From: Candidatus Aminicenantota bacterium
GTDB lineage: Bacteria > Acidobacteriota > Aminicenantia > Aminicenantales > Aminicenantaceae
Length of the DNA: 24,662 nt
Assembly (NCBI GenBank): GCA_016926925.1
Contig: JAFGNQ010000134.1
Span: 1-24,662, forward strand
Reading direction: 5' to 3'
In this document: in pieces, positions 7,508 through 15,668 of the stretch
Numbering within the stretch: the first letter of the stretch is position 1
Layout: every line of letters begins with the position of its first letter
The notes under the pieces: generated by a model
The model's database searches: none
What the model saw: the letters and a program-made list of their open reading frames with translations, nothing else
Told to the model about the DNA's origin: nothing
Program-made: the position numbers and the translations under genes

Positions 7508-8914
7508 TTAGCGGTTCTTTCTCTCAGAAAATGACAACCACCATCCGGGAATACTCGAGATTTTTTTTTCGAGAACAGCGGATATGAAGAATATCCCGCC
7601 AGATCCGAGAACAGCCGTAATGAATGGGGCTTTGAAATGAAGCACATATTCACCGAGAACGGTCAGCACCAGTCCAGCAATGAGGGCTGTTGCTGCTGCC
7701 GCCTGGCTCCTTATCTTCGTGTAAAATCCCAGAAGCGTAATGACCAGAACTCCGGCCGTTCCAAAAGCCGATGCGGTTACGACGAGATGGTAAACGCCTT
7801 TGGCATACAAGGCGATAACATAAGCGGCCCCCCCGGCACTCAGAACGACGATGCGGGCACTTAGAATGCGCCCGCTCTCACTTTTGATTCGAAACGCGGG
7901 AACGATAATGTTATGCGAACACAGGGCGGAAATTGCCAGCAGGATGCTATCGATGGTCGCGAGAATCGCGGATATCAAGGCCCCTGCGAATACAATGAAG
8001 AGTGCAGGCGGCAAATAATTCCCCGCTAACTTCACTAAAAACTGTTCGGGATCCGCCACAGCAGGAAGAAGAGAAGGACCCGCCAAACCCAAAAAAACCG
8101 GAATTGCACCCAGGGCAAAATAAACCCCACAGGCCACAAAACTGGCATTGCGTGCAATCGAGACCGATCTTGCCGCTAAAAGCCGTGATATGGCTTCCTG
8201 TGCCACCAAAGAACCTAAAACAGGCACCATCCATCGATCCATTCTTTCGAGAATGCTCTCATTCGGCGCTATGAAGCTCAGGCGTGAAGGATCCATGGAC
8301 GCAAAAACTTCTCGAATTCCTGAGAAATCGCCGAGAACGATGGCCAGCAGAAGAATCAAGCCCACAGCGACGATAGCGCCTTGGATCAAGTCCGTGTAAA
8401 TGTCCCCCAGCAAACCTCCGAGATAGGTGTAGAGCAGCACGAAGGCGGCCGATAGAGTGATGGCCAGGGTTACGTGCATAGTGGTGGTGGCGGCGATCAC
8501 TTGTCCGAATGCCCTCAATTGGGCCGCAGCCCAGATCAAAGAGGATGGAACCAGAACAACAATGGCAAACTTCTCGATAAAAGGGCCGTATCTTTCACGA
8601 TAATAGTCGGCCAGAGTGACATACTTGCCCTGGCGCAACCTTGCAGCCAACAACAAACCCATCAACAGCAAACACAGCGTATATCCGAAGGGCTCTGCCC
8701 TGCTTCCCCACAATCCGCTTTGATACACGGCCGCAGAGGAGCCGATACAGGTCTCAGCTCCGAACCACGTGGCAAATAGAGAGAGCGCGACCATCAGAAG
8801 AGGGAGTTTGCGTCCCCCTAGAAAATAATCATTTTCAGAGTGAATTTTTTTGGAAATCCAGAGGCCGATGAGAACTTGGACGCTCAGGTAGGCAAGCAGG
8901 AACAAGCCGTTCAA
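7508..8914 (-). CDS. sodium:solute symporter (SSS family), substrate unknown
   Basis: A 468-residue sodium:solute symporter with about 13 membrane segments. Family landmarks are DYFLGGRKLP near the N-terminus, ATWFGAETCIGSSAAVY in TM2 and YTYLGGLLGDIYTDLIQG in the central signature region (GG-x-x-x-x-x-x-TD-x-x-Q). It is clearly different from the PanF-like symporter at the left of the window. TTG 8914 is preferred as start: AAAGAGGT lies 7 bases upstream and the protein then begins directly with TM1 (MNGLFLLAYLSVQ). The longer TTG at 8953 has no ribosome binding site. It has its own strong promoter and lies between the molybdenum hydroxylase genes and nikR on the same strand. It might import the hydroxylase substrate or product, but that is a guess from position. 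Confidence 0.85.
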   Translation of the reverse strand: MNGLFLLAYLSVQVLIGLWISKKIHSENDYFLGGRKLPLLMVALSLFATWFGAETCIGSSAAVYQSGLWGSRAEPFGYTLCLLLMGLLLAARLRQGKYVTLADYYRERYGPFIEKFAIVVLVPSSLIWAAAQLRAFGQVIAATTTMHVTLAITLSAAFVLLYTYLGGLLGDIYTDLIQGAIVAVGLILLLAIVLGDFSGIREVFASMDPSRLSFIAPNESILERMDRWMVPVLGSLVAQEAISRLLAARSVSIARNASFVACGVYFALGAIPVFLGLAGPSLLPAVADPEQFLVKLAGNYLPPALFIVFAGALISAILATIDSILLAISALCSHNIIVPAFRIKSESGRILSARIVVLSAGGAAYVIALYAKGVYHLVVTASAFGTAGVLVITLLGFYTKIRSQAAAATALIAGLVLTVLGEYVLHFKAPFITAVLGSGGIFFISAVLEKKISSIPGWWLSFSERKNR

Positions 8915-8921
8915 TAAAGCT

Positions 8922-8929
8922 ACCTCTTT
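8922..8929 (-). promoter_or_regulatory. Shine-Dalgarno site AAAGAGGT that fixes the TTG start at 8914
   Basis: Minus-strand AAAGAGGT lies 7 bases before TTG 8914. The alternative start at 8953 has no comparable site. Confidence 0.6.
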
Positions 8930-8978
8930 TGACTCAGGACCGTATTTTCCCAAGTTAGCGACTTTTGGTTCGTTCTCA

Positions 8979-9026
8979 TTTTAAAACCTATTATCTTTTT
9001 AAAACTTATACTTTAAAAACTTATAA
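8979..9026. repeat. three imperfect AT-rich direct repeats in the leader of the symporter
   Basis: Copies read TTTTAAAACCTATTA (8979-8993), TTTTAAAACTTATAC (8997-9011) and TTTAAAAACTTATAA (9012-9026). They lie between the -10 box and the start codon of the minus-strand symporter, and the third overlaps the -10 box. They could be tandem operator sites or plain AT-rich sequence. Confidence 0.4.
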
Positions 9027-9048
9027 ACGAGGGCGTACAATCTGTCAA
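9020..9048 (-). promoter_or_regulatory. strong sigma70-type promoter of the sodium:solute symporter
   Basis: Minus strand: a perfect -35 TTGACA (9048-9043) and -10 TATAAG (9025-9020), 17 bases apart. The expected start is near 9013, giving a leader of about 100 bases. It shows the symporter need not depend on read-through from the hydroxylase operon. Confidence 0.7.
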
Positions 9049-9111
9049 CATAAAATTAAAGACGCTTTTTTCTGAGGGAGAAACATTTTGCAGGCAGCTA
9101 CTGGCCGGAAT

Positions 9112-11268
9112 TCAGAGGATGGCTTTTTTTGCCTCCATTATCCGGGCCGGTGTCATGGGGAGAACGAACATCCTGACACCTATAGCATCGTAAACGGCAT
9201 TGGCGATAACAGCACCCATGGCAGTAATGGCCGGTTCTCCGCATCCCTGAGGCGGCATCTTTGGATTTTCGACAAGAACGGTTTCTATTTTCGGCACCCA
9301 GGAAAAGCGGGGAATTTCGTAGGTATCAAAGTTCTTGTCCTTGATGTCTCCGCCCCTGAACCGGATCTCTTCTGTAAGCACGTAGCCCAAGCCCATGGTG
9401 ATGCAGCCCTCGATCTGCATCCTGACTCCTTCGGGATTGATCACCTCTCCCGTATCTTGAGCACAAACAACGCGCTGCACGCGTATCTTGCCATTTTCTT
9501 CATCGACTCTGACTTCAGCCACCGTCGTCAAGTATGTGCCCAAATAGTCCGTGCAGGCAATTCCATAACCTTTTCCGCTGGGAGCTTTGTTGAAGGGATG
9601 CCCGAATCTTTCAACAGCAGCCGTTAGAACCTTACGCATCCTGCTGTCTGTTATATTTTTCAATCTGAACTCCACAGGATTCATTCCTGCAGCTTCCGCC
9701 ATGGTATCGATGTGAGATTCGATGGCAAACACATTGGTGTTGCTCCCGGGCCCGCGCCAGGCACCTACACCGAAGGGATGAGGGCTTGCGCCATCACGGC
9801 CTCCCCACCCCCCATAAGAAAGCACCCGGTAATGCGGAATGTTGTAAATAGGCTGAGAGCTTCGGCTTCCCGCAAAATAGTTATGATAATCCCAGAAAAC
9901 GATTTGATTGGATCTATCGAGGCCGGAACGAATCTGAATGACTGCGGCAGGACGAAACGTATCGAAAAAGAATTCCTCTTTCCGGCTCCATGACACCAGA
10001 ACGGGTTTTCCACACAATTGAGCCAACCTGGCGGCCTCGACAATCTGCATTCCCTGATTTTTCCCTCCGAAACCGCATCCGACAAACGGCGTGATGACAC
10101 GGACCTTTTTGGAAGAAAATCCTAAGGTGCGGGCAACTTCCTCCTGGGCTCTGAAGGGGGCCTGGGTCGAAGCCCAGACCGTTGCTCCGCCTCCCTCGAT
10201 TTTCACCAAAGCTGTATGGCTTTCCATAGGAGCATGGGCAACATAATGGTTGCAATATTCCGCCTGGGATGTTTTGACGGCCAGGGCCCTGCCCTCATCC
10301 ATATTCCCTGCTTCGGTAATGACCTGACCTTCAGGCGCGGAATCCTTCAAGTGTTTAAAAATGCTCCCGTTATCCAAATCCGTTTGGGGCACTTCAAACC
10401 GGGCTTCGATAAGACCGAGCGCTTTATCCGCTATATCAGGGTGTTGGTGAAGGACGGCCACCAGATCGCCATCTTGGATGACTCGAACACCTTCGGTTTT
10501 CCGGGCAGCGGACGTATCGACACTCATCAGCTTGGCTTCATGAGAAGGCGGTCTCAAAATCTTGGCGTGAAGCATCTCGGGCACTCTTATGTCACCCGAG
10601 AACTTCGCCTCTCCGGTAACTTTCATCCGACTATCCAAACGGTCTGTCGGCTTTCCGGAAATCGAATGTTGAGAATAGTGTTTGATGTCCGGTTTGTTTT
10701 CCATGGAGCGCAAGATTTTTTTCCCCTGTGTCAGTCGGGCGTAGGAAACTTTTTTTTGCGGATTGTTTCTAAGAAAGATGATGCCGTTCTTCGTCTCCAC
10801 CTCCTCTCGACCTGCATGGAAGTGTTCGGCAGCCATCTGAATCAGAATGCTCCTGGCTTCGGCCGCCGCCTGCCGTAACGGAGGGCCGAAATATTTTGTG
10901 CTTCTCGAGCCGAATGTTCCCATATCCCAGGGGCATAGGGCTGTGTCTCCCATGACCATATCGACAGAATTCAAAGAAACATCGAGTTCCTCGGCCAGCA
11001 TTTGTGCCAAAGAAGTGACGATGCCCTGTCCCATCTCGATCTTTCCAGTGAAACAGGATACGCGGCCGTCCTCTCCGATCCGGAGGTATGCGTTGAGGTC
11101 TGTCGGATATTCCCTGCCTTGCCCGGCCGCAGGAAGAACAGATGTCCTGCCTACTGAGAATAAAACGACGATCCCGCCCCCTACGAGTTTGAGGAATTCA
11201 CGGCGGTCTACAGACCCGGGCTCTCCTGCTGTTATCCGATCTGAAAGAGCGTATTCGTCATCTCTCAT
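9112..11268 (-). CDS. molybdopterin-binding large subunit of an IorB-like xanthine-dehydrogenase-family hydroxylase, Tat-exported
   Basis: A 718-residue molybdenum subunit of the xanthine oxidase family, in the shortened IorB (isoquinoline 1-oxidoreductase beta) arrangement. It starts with a twin-arginine signal (D21-R-R-E-F-L-K27, then a hydrophobic run ending near PAAG), so the folded enzyme is sent to the periplasm. Further marks are a small N-terminal hammerhead domain (about 205-280), the VGCGFGGK cofactor loop, AWRGPGSN, and GCGEP near the C-terminus, whose Glu678 matches the catalytic glutamate. It would hydroxylate an N-heterocycle or oxidise an aldehyde, passing electrons through the 2Fe-2S partner. 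It overlaps that partner gene by 11 bases. There is no FAD subunit, as is usual for IorAB types, and no cytochrome partner is present in the window. The substrate is unknown. Confidence 0.9.
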   Translation of the reverse strand: MRDDEYALSDRITAGEPGSVDRREFLKLVGGGIVVLFSVGRTSVLPAAGQGREYPTDLNAYLRIGEDGRVSCFTGKIEMGQGIVTSLAQMLAEELDVSLNSVDMVMGDTALCPWDMGTFGSRSTKYFGPPLRQAAAEARSILIQMAAEHFHAGREEVETKNGIIFLRNNPQKKVSYARLTQGKKILRSMENKPDIKHYSQHSISGKPTDRLDSRMKVTGEAKFSGDIRVPEMLHAKILRPPSHEAKLMSVDTSAARKTEGVRVIQDGDLVAVLHQHPDIADKALGLIEARFEVPQTDLDNGSIFKHLKDSAPEGQVITEAGNMDEGRALAVKTSQAEYCNHYVAHAPMESHTALVKIEGGGATVWASTQAPFRAQEEVARTLGFSSKKVRVITPFVGCGFGGKNQGMQIVEAARLAQLCGKPVLVSWSRKEEFFFDTFRPAAVIQIRSGLDRSNQIVFWDYHNYFAGSRSSQPIYNIPHYRVLSYGGWGGRDGASPHPFGVGAWRGPGSNTNVFAIESHIDTMAEAAGMNPVEFRLKNITDSRMRKVLTAAVERFGHPFNKAPSGKGYGIACTDYLGTYLTTVAEVRVDEENGKIRVQRVVCAQDTGEVINPEGVRMQIEGCITMGLGYVLTEEIRFRGGDIKDKNFDTYEIPRFSWVPKIETVLVENPKMPPQGCGEPAITAMGAVIANAVYDAIGVRMFVLPMTPARIMEAKKAIL

Positions 11269-11740
11269 GATTTTTGTCCTTCCCTTGGGCTGCGGTTTGG
11301 ATGGCCTCGACGATGCGGCCGTAACTGCCGCAGCGGCAGAGATTCCCTTCCATGATCTCAGCGATTTCTCTGGATGACGGCCGCGGGTTTTTCAGCAAGA
11401 GGCTGTAGGCGGCCATGATCATTCCCGGCGTACAATAACCGCACTGCAGAGCGTTGTGCTGCATGAATGCTTTTTGTAAGGGGTGGAGACGGCCGCTATG
11501 CTGAAGTCCTTCGATGGTCAAGACTTCTTTCCCTTCCACATCCCCGATAGGATACTGACATGCCAGAACCGGCTCATTGTCGACGATTACGGTGCAAGCC
11601 CCGCAGAAGCCTTCTCCGCATCCATACTTTGTCCCGGTATGCTCCAAGTCCGAGCGCAGGACCCACAAAAGCATACGGTCCGGAGATGAGACCAATCGTA
11701 CATCTCTGCCGTTAAGCTTAAATTTTACTGTTTTTTCCAT
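11258..11740 (-). CDS. [2Fe-2S] small subunit of the IorAB-like molybdenum hydroxylase
   Basis: A 160-residue ferredoxin-like subunit of the xanthine dehydrogenase family (IorA/CoxS type). The plant-type 2Fe-2S cluster ligands are C41, C46, C49 and C61 (GCGEGFCGACTV then LAC). The second cluster ligands in the helical domain are C100, C103, C135 and C137 (LQCGYCTPGM and NLCRCGSYGR). Length and both cluster patterns are typical and complete. It has no signal of its own and presumably rides to the periplasm with the Tat-tagged large subunit, whose gene it overlaps by 11 bases. ATG 11740 follows AAGGGG by a normal distance and lies close behind a good promoter. It is transcribed divergently from the second TonB-dependent receptor. 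Confidence 0.93.
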   Translation of the reverse strand: MEKTVKFKLNGRDVRLVSSPDRMLLWVLRSDLEHTGTKYGCGEGFCGACTVIVDNEPVLACQYPIGDVEGKEVLTIEGLQHSGRLHPLQKAFMQHNALQCGYCTPGMIMAAYSLLLKNPRPSSREIAEIMEGNLCRCGSYGRIVEAIQTAAQGKDKNHER

Positions 11741-11763
11741 AAATTTTCCCCTTCATCTCCTAA

Positions 11764-11792
11764 ATTATAGCCATATGATCCAAGAATTCCAA
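11764..11792 (-). promoter_or_regulatory. sigma70-type promoter of the molybdenum hydroxylase operon
   Basis: Minus strand: TTGGAA (11792-11787), 17-base spacer, perfect -10 TATAAT (11769-11764). The expected start near 11757 leaves a short leader containing AGGAG and AAGGGG before ATG 11740. Confidence 0.65.
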
Positions 11793-11839
11793 TATACAGC
11801 CAAATATTTTGAAATTCGGTACAAATTTCCGCACATCGG

Positions 11840-11868
11840 TTTTGAAAGCCGGTGATTTCCTTTATAAT
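11840..11868 (+). promoter_or_regulatory. probable promoter of the second TonB-dependent receptor, with an overlapping inverted repeat
   Basis: A perfect TATAAT (11863-11868) is preceded by TTTTGA (11840-11845, 17-base spacer) or TTGAAA (11842-11847, 15-base spacer). An imperfect inverted repeat CATCGG (11834-11839) / CCGGTG (11849-11854) brackets the -35 region and could be an operator. A second -35-like TTGACA lies at 11875-11880 without a good -10. Confidence 0.45.
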
Positions 11869-11939
11869 AACCTGTTGACAATTTATCCGAATCATTCGCG
11901 ATGACAACATATCCGAAAGATTTATGTATACAGGATACC

Positions 11940-11944
11940 GGAGG
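11940..11944 (+). promoter_or_regulatory. Shine-Dalgarno GGAGG that fixes the TTG start at 11953
   Basis: GGAGG ends 8 bases before TTG 11953. The codons that follow give a clean signal peptide (MKQAFISILLLF), so TTG is the likely start. Confidence 0.7.
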
Positions 11945-11952
11945 CGATTCTC

Positions 11953-14184
11953 TTGAAACAAGCATTCATTTCAATTTTATTATTGTTCTCATTCTTACAA
12001 CCTGGTTTCCCAATATCATCGGAAGTCATTAAAGGCCGTGTCTGTGACGATGAAGGAAAGCCTTTGGCAAATGTGAAGGTGACGGTTAGAAACTTTATTT
12101 TTTTCACCCAAACAGGCAAGGACGGAGTTTTTGTGTTAAAAAATCCGCGAAAAAAAGAATTCGATTTGATTTTTTCCCATCCCGATTATATGTCTCAGAC
12201 GGTAACGGTTGTATCAGGTAATCAGAGCTCCGCTCATCTGATCGAAGTCTGTTTAAAGGCAAAAAACCCCATCCTACGGACCATAAAAGAGGAGATTACT
12301 GTAACGGCGGAGGCGGATTCGATCATCGACATCAATCTTCCCTCCCACAGAACCATCCTGCCCAACAGCGTTTTAACGGAAATGGGCTCGTCCAACATCG
12401 CCGAATCCATGACCAAGGTTCCAGGATTGACGGCTGTGGGAAAAGGCGGCTACTCAATGGTTCCCTCTATACGGGGGTTGGCCGAACACAGAATCCTTCT
12501 CCTGATGGACGGTGTGCGCATCACTTCGGAAAGGCGTATCGGAGCCAGTGCATCGTTTATCAGCCTTGGAGATATCGATCGGATTGAGATCAACCGCGGA
12601 CCCTATTCCGTGTTTCATGGATCGGGTGCGGTCGGGGGCATCATCAACATCATCACTCAAAGCCCCAGCGCTTATTCCCCTTTGAAAGGAAATTTTTCTC
12701 TTAGCTACAATACAGCCCGTAAAGAGAGAGCCGCAAATGCTCTGATCAGCGGTTCGCTGGGACAATGGGGGCTCATGGTCGGGGCAAACGGGAAAAAAGC
12801 GGATGACTACTCTGCACCTGCGGGCACGGTCGAATGGTCGCGGTATTCGGACTACAACCTTCTTTTCAAACTGAACAGGCAAAGCGAGAAATCCGAATTC
12901 TTTGCAACTTTCTTGCATTACAAAGGTGCGGATATAGGCAAGCCGAGCCCGACGTCTTTTCTGAAGCCAAGATGGTATCCGGAAGAGACCAACGCGCTTT
13001 TTACCATTGGATACAACCGGAAAAATGTCGCATTTCTCGACAACCTGAACACCAGCCTGTATGTCCTCCACAGCGTACTTGAAACTCAGGGAGATAACCT
13101 GAGGGACGAAGACTTGATCTTGAGCAAGAGAAACATAGCTAGGGTTCAAGGAACGAATTTCGGCTTTAAAGTGCGCGGCGGAAAATCCTTAGGTGTTAGG
13201 CATACGCTGAACTTTGGCTTCGATTTCTTCGGCCAGACGAATGTCAACGACCAAAACACCGATTCCAGGTTCGATGATACAGGCCGTATTACCCAACAGA
13301 TCACTGAGACATCCTTAAAGGATGCCGGAAGGAGCAGTTTCGGTTTTTACATCGACGATAAGATTCTGATTTCCGATTCCGTTCAGCTCAATGCCGGGGG
13401 ACGTTTCGATACCATCGCCACAAGCAATGTGGAGATGGATGGACAGCGCATTTCCCAAGAGGATGAATTCATTTCGATTTATGCCGGATCAATCGTTCAC
13501 CTCACTCCGAAGTTATCGTTGCTTGCGAATATGGGCCGCGCCTTTCGTTTTCCGACAATAAGCGAACTCTTCTACACCGGCTTGACAGGACGCGGGACCG
13601 TATTCGGCAACCCCGACTTGAAACCTGAGACCGCTTTCAATTCCGACATCGGGCTCAGATACTTGCACGAAAAATTCTTTGCCTCGGTGTACGGTTTTCA
13701 CAATTCCATCAACCGCATGATCGAGAAATACGGCAGCATCGAAGACGAAGAATATTTTTACCGGAATCTGACACACGGGCATGTCACCGGAATCGAGGGC
13801 GAATTCTATATCGATTTGCAGGAAAACCTGGGGTTTTTCCTGAACTTTCATCATATGGTGGGAAAGGAGGAAAAAACGGACGCGGCGTTAAATTACATCC
13901 CGCCCACACGCCTGACTCTTTGGGGAAAATACTCGCCGGGAAGGTTCTGGGCGGAACCGCAGATCACCTTTTCCTGGGCTAAGAATGATCCCGGACCTTT
14001 AGAGGTGGCTACGGACGCATATGTTCTTCTGGATATCATTTTCGGCTTCAAAGTCGATCATAACCTCACGTTCCTTGCCGTTACGCAAAATATCCTCGAC
14101 CAGACTTACCGGGCTTCGGCGGATGAATCAGGTGTAGATGCCCCGGGAAGAGGCTTTGTTGTTAAGATGAAATATTCTTTCTAG
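11953..14184 (+). CDS. TonB-dependent outer-membrane receptor with N-terminal carboxypeptidase-regulatory-like domain
   Basis: A 743-residue receptor. It has a signal peptide (about 1-22) and a CarboxypepD_reg-like beta-sandwich domain (about 26-95, IKGRVCDDEGKPLANVKVTV). A TonB-box-like EEITVTAE (about 114-121) precedes the plug domain (about 130-235, with MVPSIRGLAEHRILLLMDGV, DIDRIEINRGPYSVFHGSGA and GGIINIIT) and a long beta barrel ending in Phe (VVKMKYSF). The plug resembles BtuB/CirA/FepA-like receptors for cobalamin, siderophores or metal chelates rather than SusC, and no SusD partner is present. The ligand is unknown. It is read divergently from the molybdenum hydroxylase operon, sharing 212 bases of regulatory DNA, and 185 bases separate it from the efflux operon. 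Translation from TTG implies modest expression. Confidence 0.9.
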   Translation: MKQAFISILLLFSFLQPGFPISSEVIKGRVCDDEGKPLANVKVTVRNFIFFTQTGKDGVFVLKNPRKKEFDLIFSHPDYMSQTVTVVSGNQSSAHLIEVCLKAKNPILRTIKEEITVTAEADSIIDINLPSHRTILPNSVLTEMGSSNIAESMTKVPGLTAVGKGGYSMVPSIRGLAEHRILLLMDGVRITSERRIGASASFISLGDIDRIEINRGPYSVFHGSGAVGGIINIITQSPSAYSPLKGNFSLSYNTARKERAANALISGSLGQWGLMVGANGKKADDYSAPAGTVEWSRYSDYNLLFKLNRQSEKSEFFATFLHYKGADIGKPSPTSFLKPRWYPEETNALFTIGYNRKNVAFLDNLNTSLYVLHSVLETQGDNLRDEDLILSKRNIARVQGTNFGFKVRGGKSLGVRHTLNFGFDFFGQTNVNDQNTDSRFDDTGRITQQITETSLKDAGRSSFGFYIDDKILISDSVQLNAGGRFDTIATSNVEMDGQRISQEDEFISIYAGSIVHLTPKLSLLANMGRAFRFPTISELFYTGLTGRGTVFGNPDLKPETAFNSDIGLRYLHEKFFASVYGFHNSINRMIEKYGSIEDEEYFYRNLTHGHVTGIEGEFYIDLQENLGFFLNFHHMVGKEEKTDAALNYIPPTRLTLWGKYSPGRFWAEPQITFSWAKNDPGPLEVATDAYVLLDIIFGFKVDHNLTFLAVTQNILDQTYRASADESGVDAPGRGFVVKMKYSF

Positions 14185-14250
14185 CAAGAGTCTTTTCCAG
14201 GCGGGAATAATGAGAATCCTTTTTGTCGTCCCTAGAATTGGTGAAAGATT

Positions 14251-14272
14251 GGAAGAAAATTCACATTCTTCC
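14251..14272. repeat. perfect inverted repeat GGAAGAA-N8-TTCTTCC between receptor and efflux operon
   Basis: Arms 14251-14257 and 14266-14272 pair perfectly. It lies 67 bases after the receptor stop and about 100 bases before the adaptor start. It has no following T run, so an operator for the efflux operon seems likelier than an intrinsic terminator. Neither is proven. Confidence 0.4.
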
Positions 14273-14369
14273 GTCTAATTTAATGATCGATAGGGTGTAA
14301 TGAACTTTTTTAGACCCTGCAATTTATAAAAATGGAAGATAACCATTAATGAAACTCATGTGAGGAACA

Positions 14370-15668
14370 ATGCGAATACTAAGGGTAATCATACTGAGCG
14401 CTTCCATAATCTTTGCCGTTTGTTGTGGAAAACCAGAAAACGGGATCAAACGAACGGATGGTAATGCCCAAGCAACACATCGAGACAGCAAGAATTCCCC
14501 GAATGCGGATGCTCAATCCGAAGCAATAAAAACGCCCGTGACTAAACGCGGCGGGGATATCGACATCGACAAACTGGATATCCCCGATCGGGTAAAAGAA
14601 GACATCAAATCCGGCCGAATCCCCGAGGATAAGATACCTGAAATCCTGGCTCAATTAAAAGGCGGAAGCTTTCCCGGCGCCGACCTTGCAGCCACGCCCG
14701 TGAGTGTGGAGCCCGTGCAAAGGCAGAATCTGAATTCCTATCTGGTTCTCAATGGAGTCGTGGAACCGGAAAGGAAAGTCGAGATTTTTTCTCGACTGCC
14801 CGCTTACGTTAAGAAGATCATCAAGGAAGAGGGCGCCTATGTCAGAGAAAACGATATCTTAGCTTTTCTTGACGACACGGAAATCAAGATAAGCCACGAA
14901 CAGGCAAAGATCGAACTGGAGCAGGCCGAACTCAGCCTGGAAGAAGCAAAGAATAACTTCACACGGAACCAGGAATTGATCAAGCGCGATCTCATTTCGC
15001 AGCAGGAATTCCAGACTCAAGAGGCCCAGTACAAACAAAGGCAGTTGGATCACCAAAACAAGACCGAAAATTTTAAAAACCTCCAGCTCCAGCTCAACTG
15101 GACAAAGATTCGGGCTCTCTCTGAAGGCTACATCACAGAGCGCCTGATCGAAGTGGGAGACCGTGTCACTGCCAACCAGCAGGTTTACACTGTCGAGGAT
15201 TTCAAGCCTCTACTGGTTCGTGTATTCGTTCCTGCATCCGATGCTCCGTCGATCGAAACACAAATGCCCGCCGAAGTTACGACCGAGGTCTTGAAAGAAA
15301 CAGTTTTTATGGGAAATGTTAAGCTCATCAATCCCCGTATCGATGTCCAAACCGGAACCGTCAAAGTCACTGTCGAAGTTTTCGACGAATCTCTCCGGCT
15401 AAAACCGGGTATGTTCGTCGAGGTCCGGATCGTTACAGGGGTGAAAAAAGACCTGGTGGTTATTCCAAGAAAATCCATCCTTTACAAACAGAACAAGACC
15501 TATGTTTTCGTCTTGAAACAGGGAGCTGTGTCTCAACGGGAAGTGGCTCTCGGGTTGACCGAAGAAGACGATGTGGAGGTGATCTCCGGCCTTGAAAAAG
15601 GAGAGATCATCGTGGTGGTGGGTATAGAAGGACTCAAAGACGGCCAAAGAGTCGACGTAGTTCAATGA
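14370..15668 (+). CDS. RND efflux periplasmic adaptor (membrane fusion protein), probable lipoprotein
   Basis: A 432-residue membrane fusion protein. A short hydrophobic leader ends in FAVCCGK, suggesting lipid attachment at one of the two Cys (18 or 19), although the lipobox is not ideal. Next comes an unusual polar linker (about 24-105) with a Lys/Asp-rich helical stretch (DIPDRVKEDIKSG). The rest is standard: a lipoyl half (about 125-165), an alpha-helical hairpin (about 170-235, SHEQAKIELEQAELSLEEAK), the second lipoyl half with LNWTKIRA, a beta-barrel domain and a membrane-proximal domain ending in GLKDGQRVDVV. It links an RND pump to an outer-membrane channel. ATG 14370 has GAGGA 5 bases upstream. 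Its stop overlaps the first pump gene as ATGA. Confidence 0.92.
   Translation: MRILRVIILSASIIFAVCCGKPENGIKRTDGNAQATHRDSKNSPNADAQSEAIKTPVTKRGGDIDIDKLDIPDRVKEDIKSGRIPEDKIPEILAQLKGGSFPGADLAATPVSVEPVQRQNLNSYLVLNGVVEPERKVEIFSRLPAYVKKIIKEEGAYVRENDILAFLDDTEIKISHEQAKIELEQAELSLEEAKNNFTRNQELIKRDLISQQEFQTQEAQYKQRQLDHQNKTENFKNLQLQLNWTKIRALSEGYITERLIEVGDRVTANQQVYTVEDFKPLLVRVFVPASDAPSIETQMPAEVTTEVLKETVFMGNVKLINPRIDVQTGTVKVTVEVFDESLRLKPGMFVEVRIVTGVKKDLVVIPRKSILYKQNKTYVFVLKQGAVSQREVALGLTEEDDVEVISGLEKGEIIVVVGIEGLKDGQRVDVVQ

Noticed and set aside
8915..8953. Longer N-terminus for the minus-strand symporter from TTG 8953
   Set aside because: No ribosome binding site is present there, while TTG 8914 has AAAGAGGT at 7 bases and starts directly at TM1.
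9026..9111. Intrinsic terminator after the molybdenum subunit
   Set aside because: There is a short run of six T or A near 9066-9071, but no GC-rich stem before it on the minus strand.
9088..9627. 179-codon plus-strand open frame starting in the gap after the molybdenum subunit
   Set aside because: Nearly all of it is antisense to the C-terminal part of the molybdenum subunit, including the catalytic Glu region. There is no ribosome binding site of note and its composition is unlike a real protein.
10216..10878. 220-codon open frame on the plus strand opposite the molybdenum subunit
   Set aside because: It is antisense to conserved molybdenum-subunit sequence, and its protein resembles no family; a shadow frame.
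12454..13149. 231-codon open frame on the minus strand inside the second receptor
   Set aside because: It is fully antisense to a complete receptor with signal peptide, plug and barrel. Its translation has no recognisable domain or signal.
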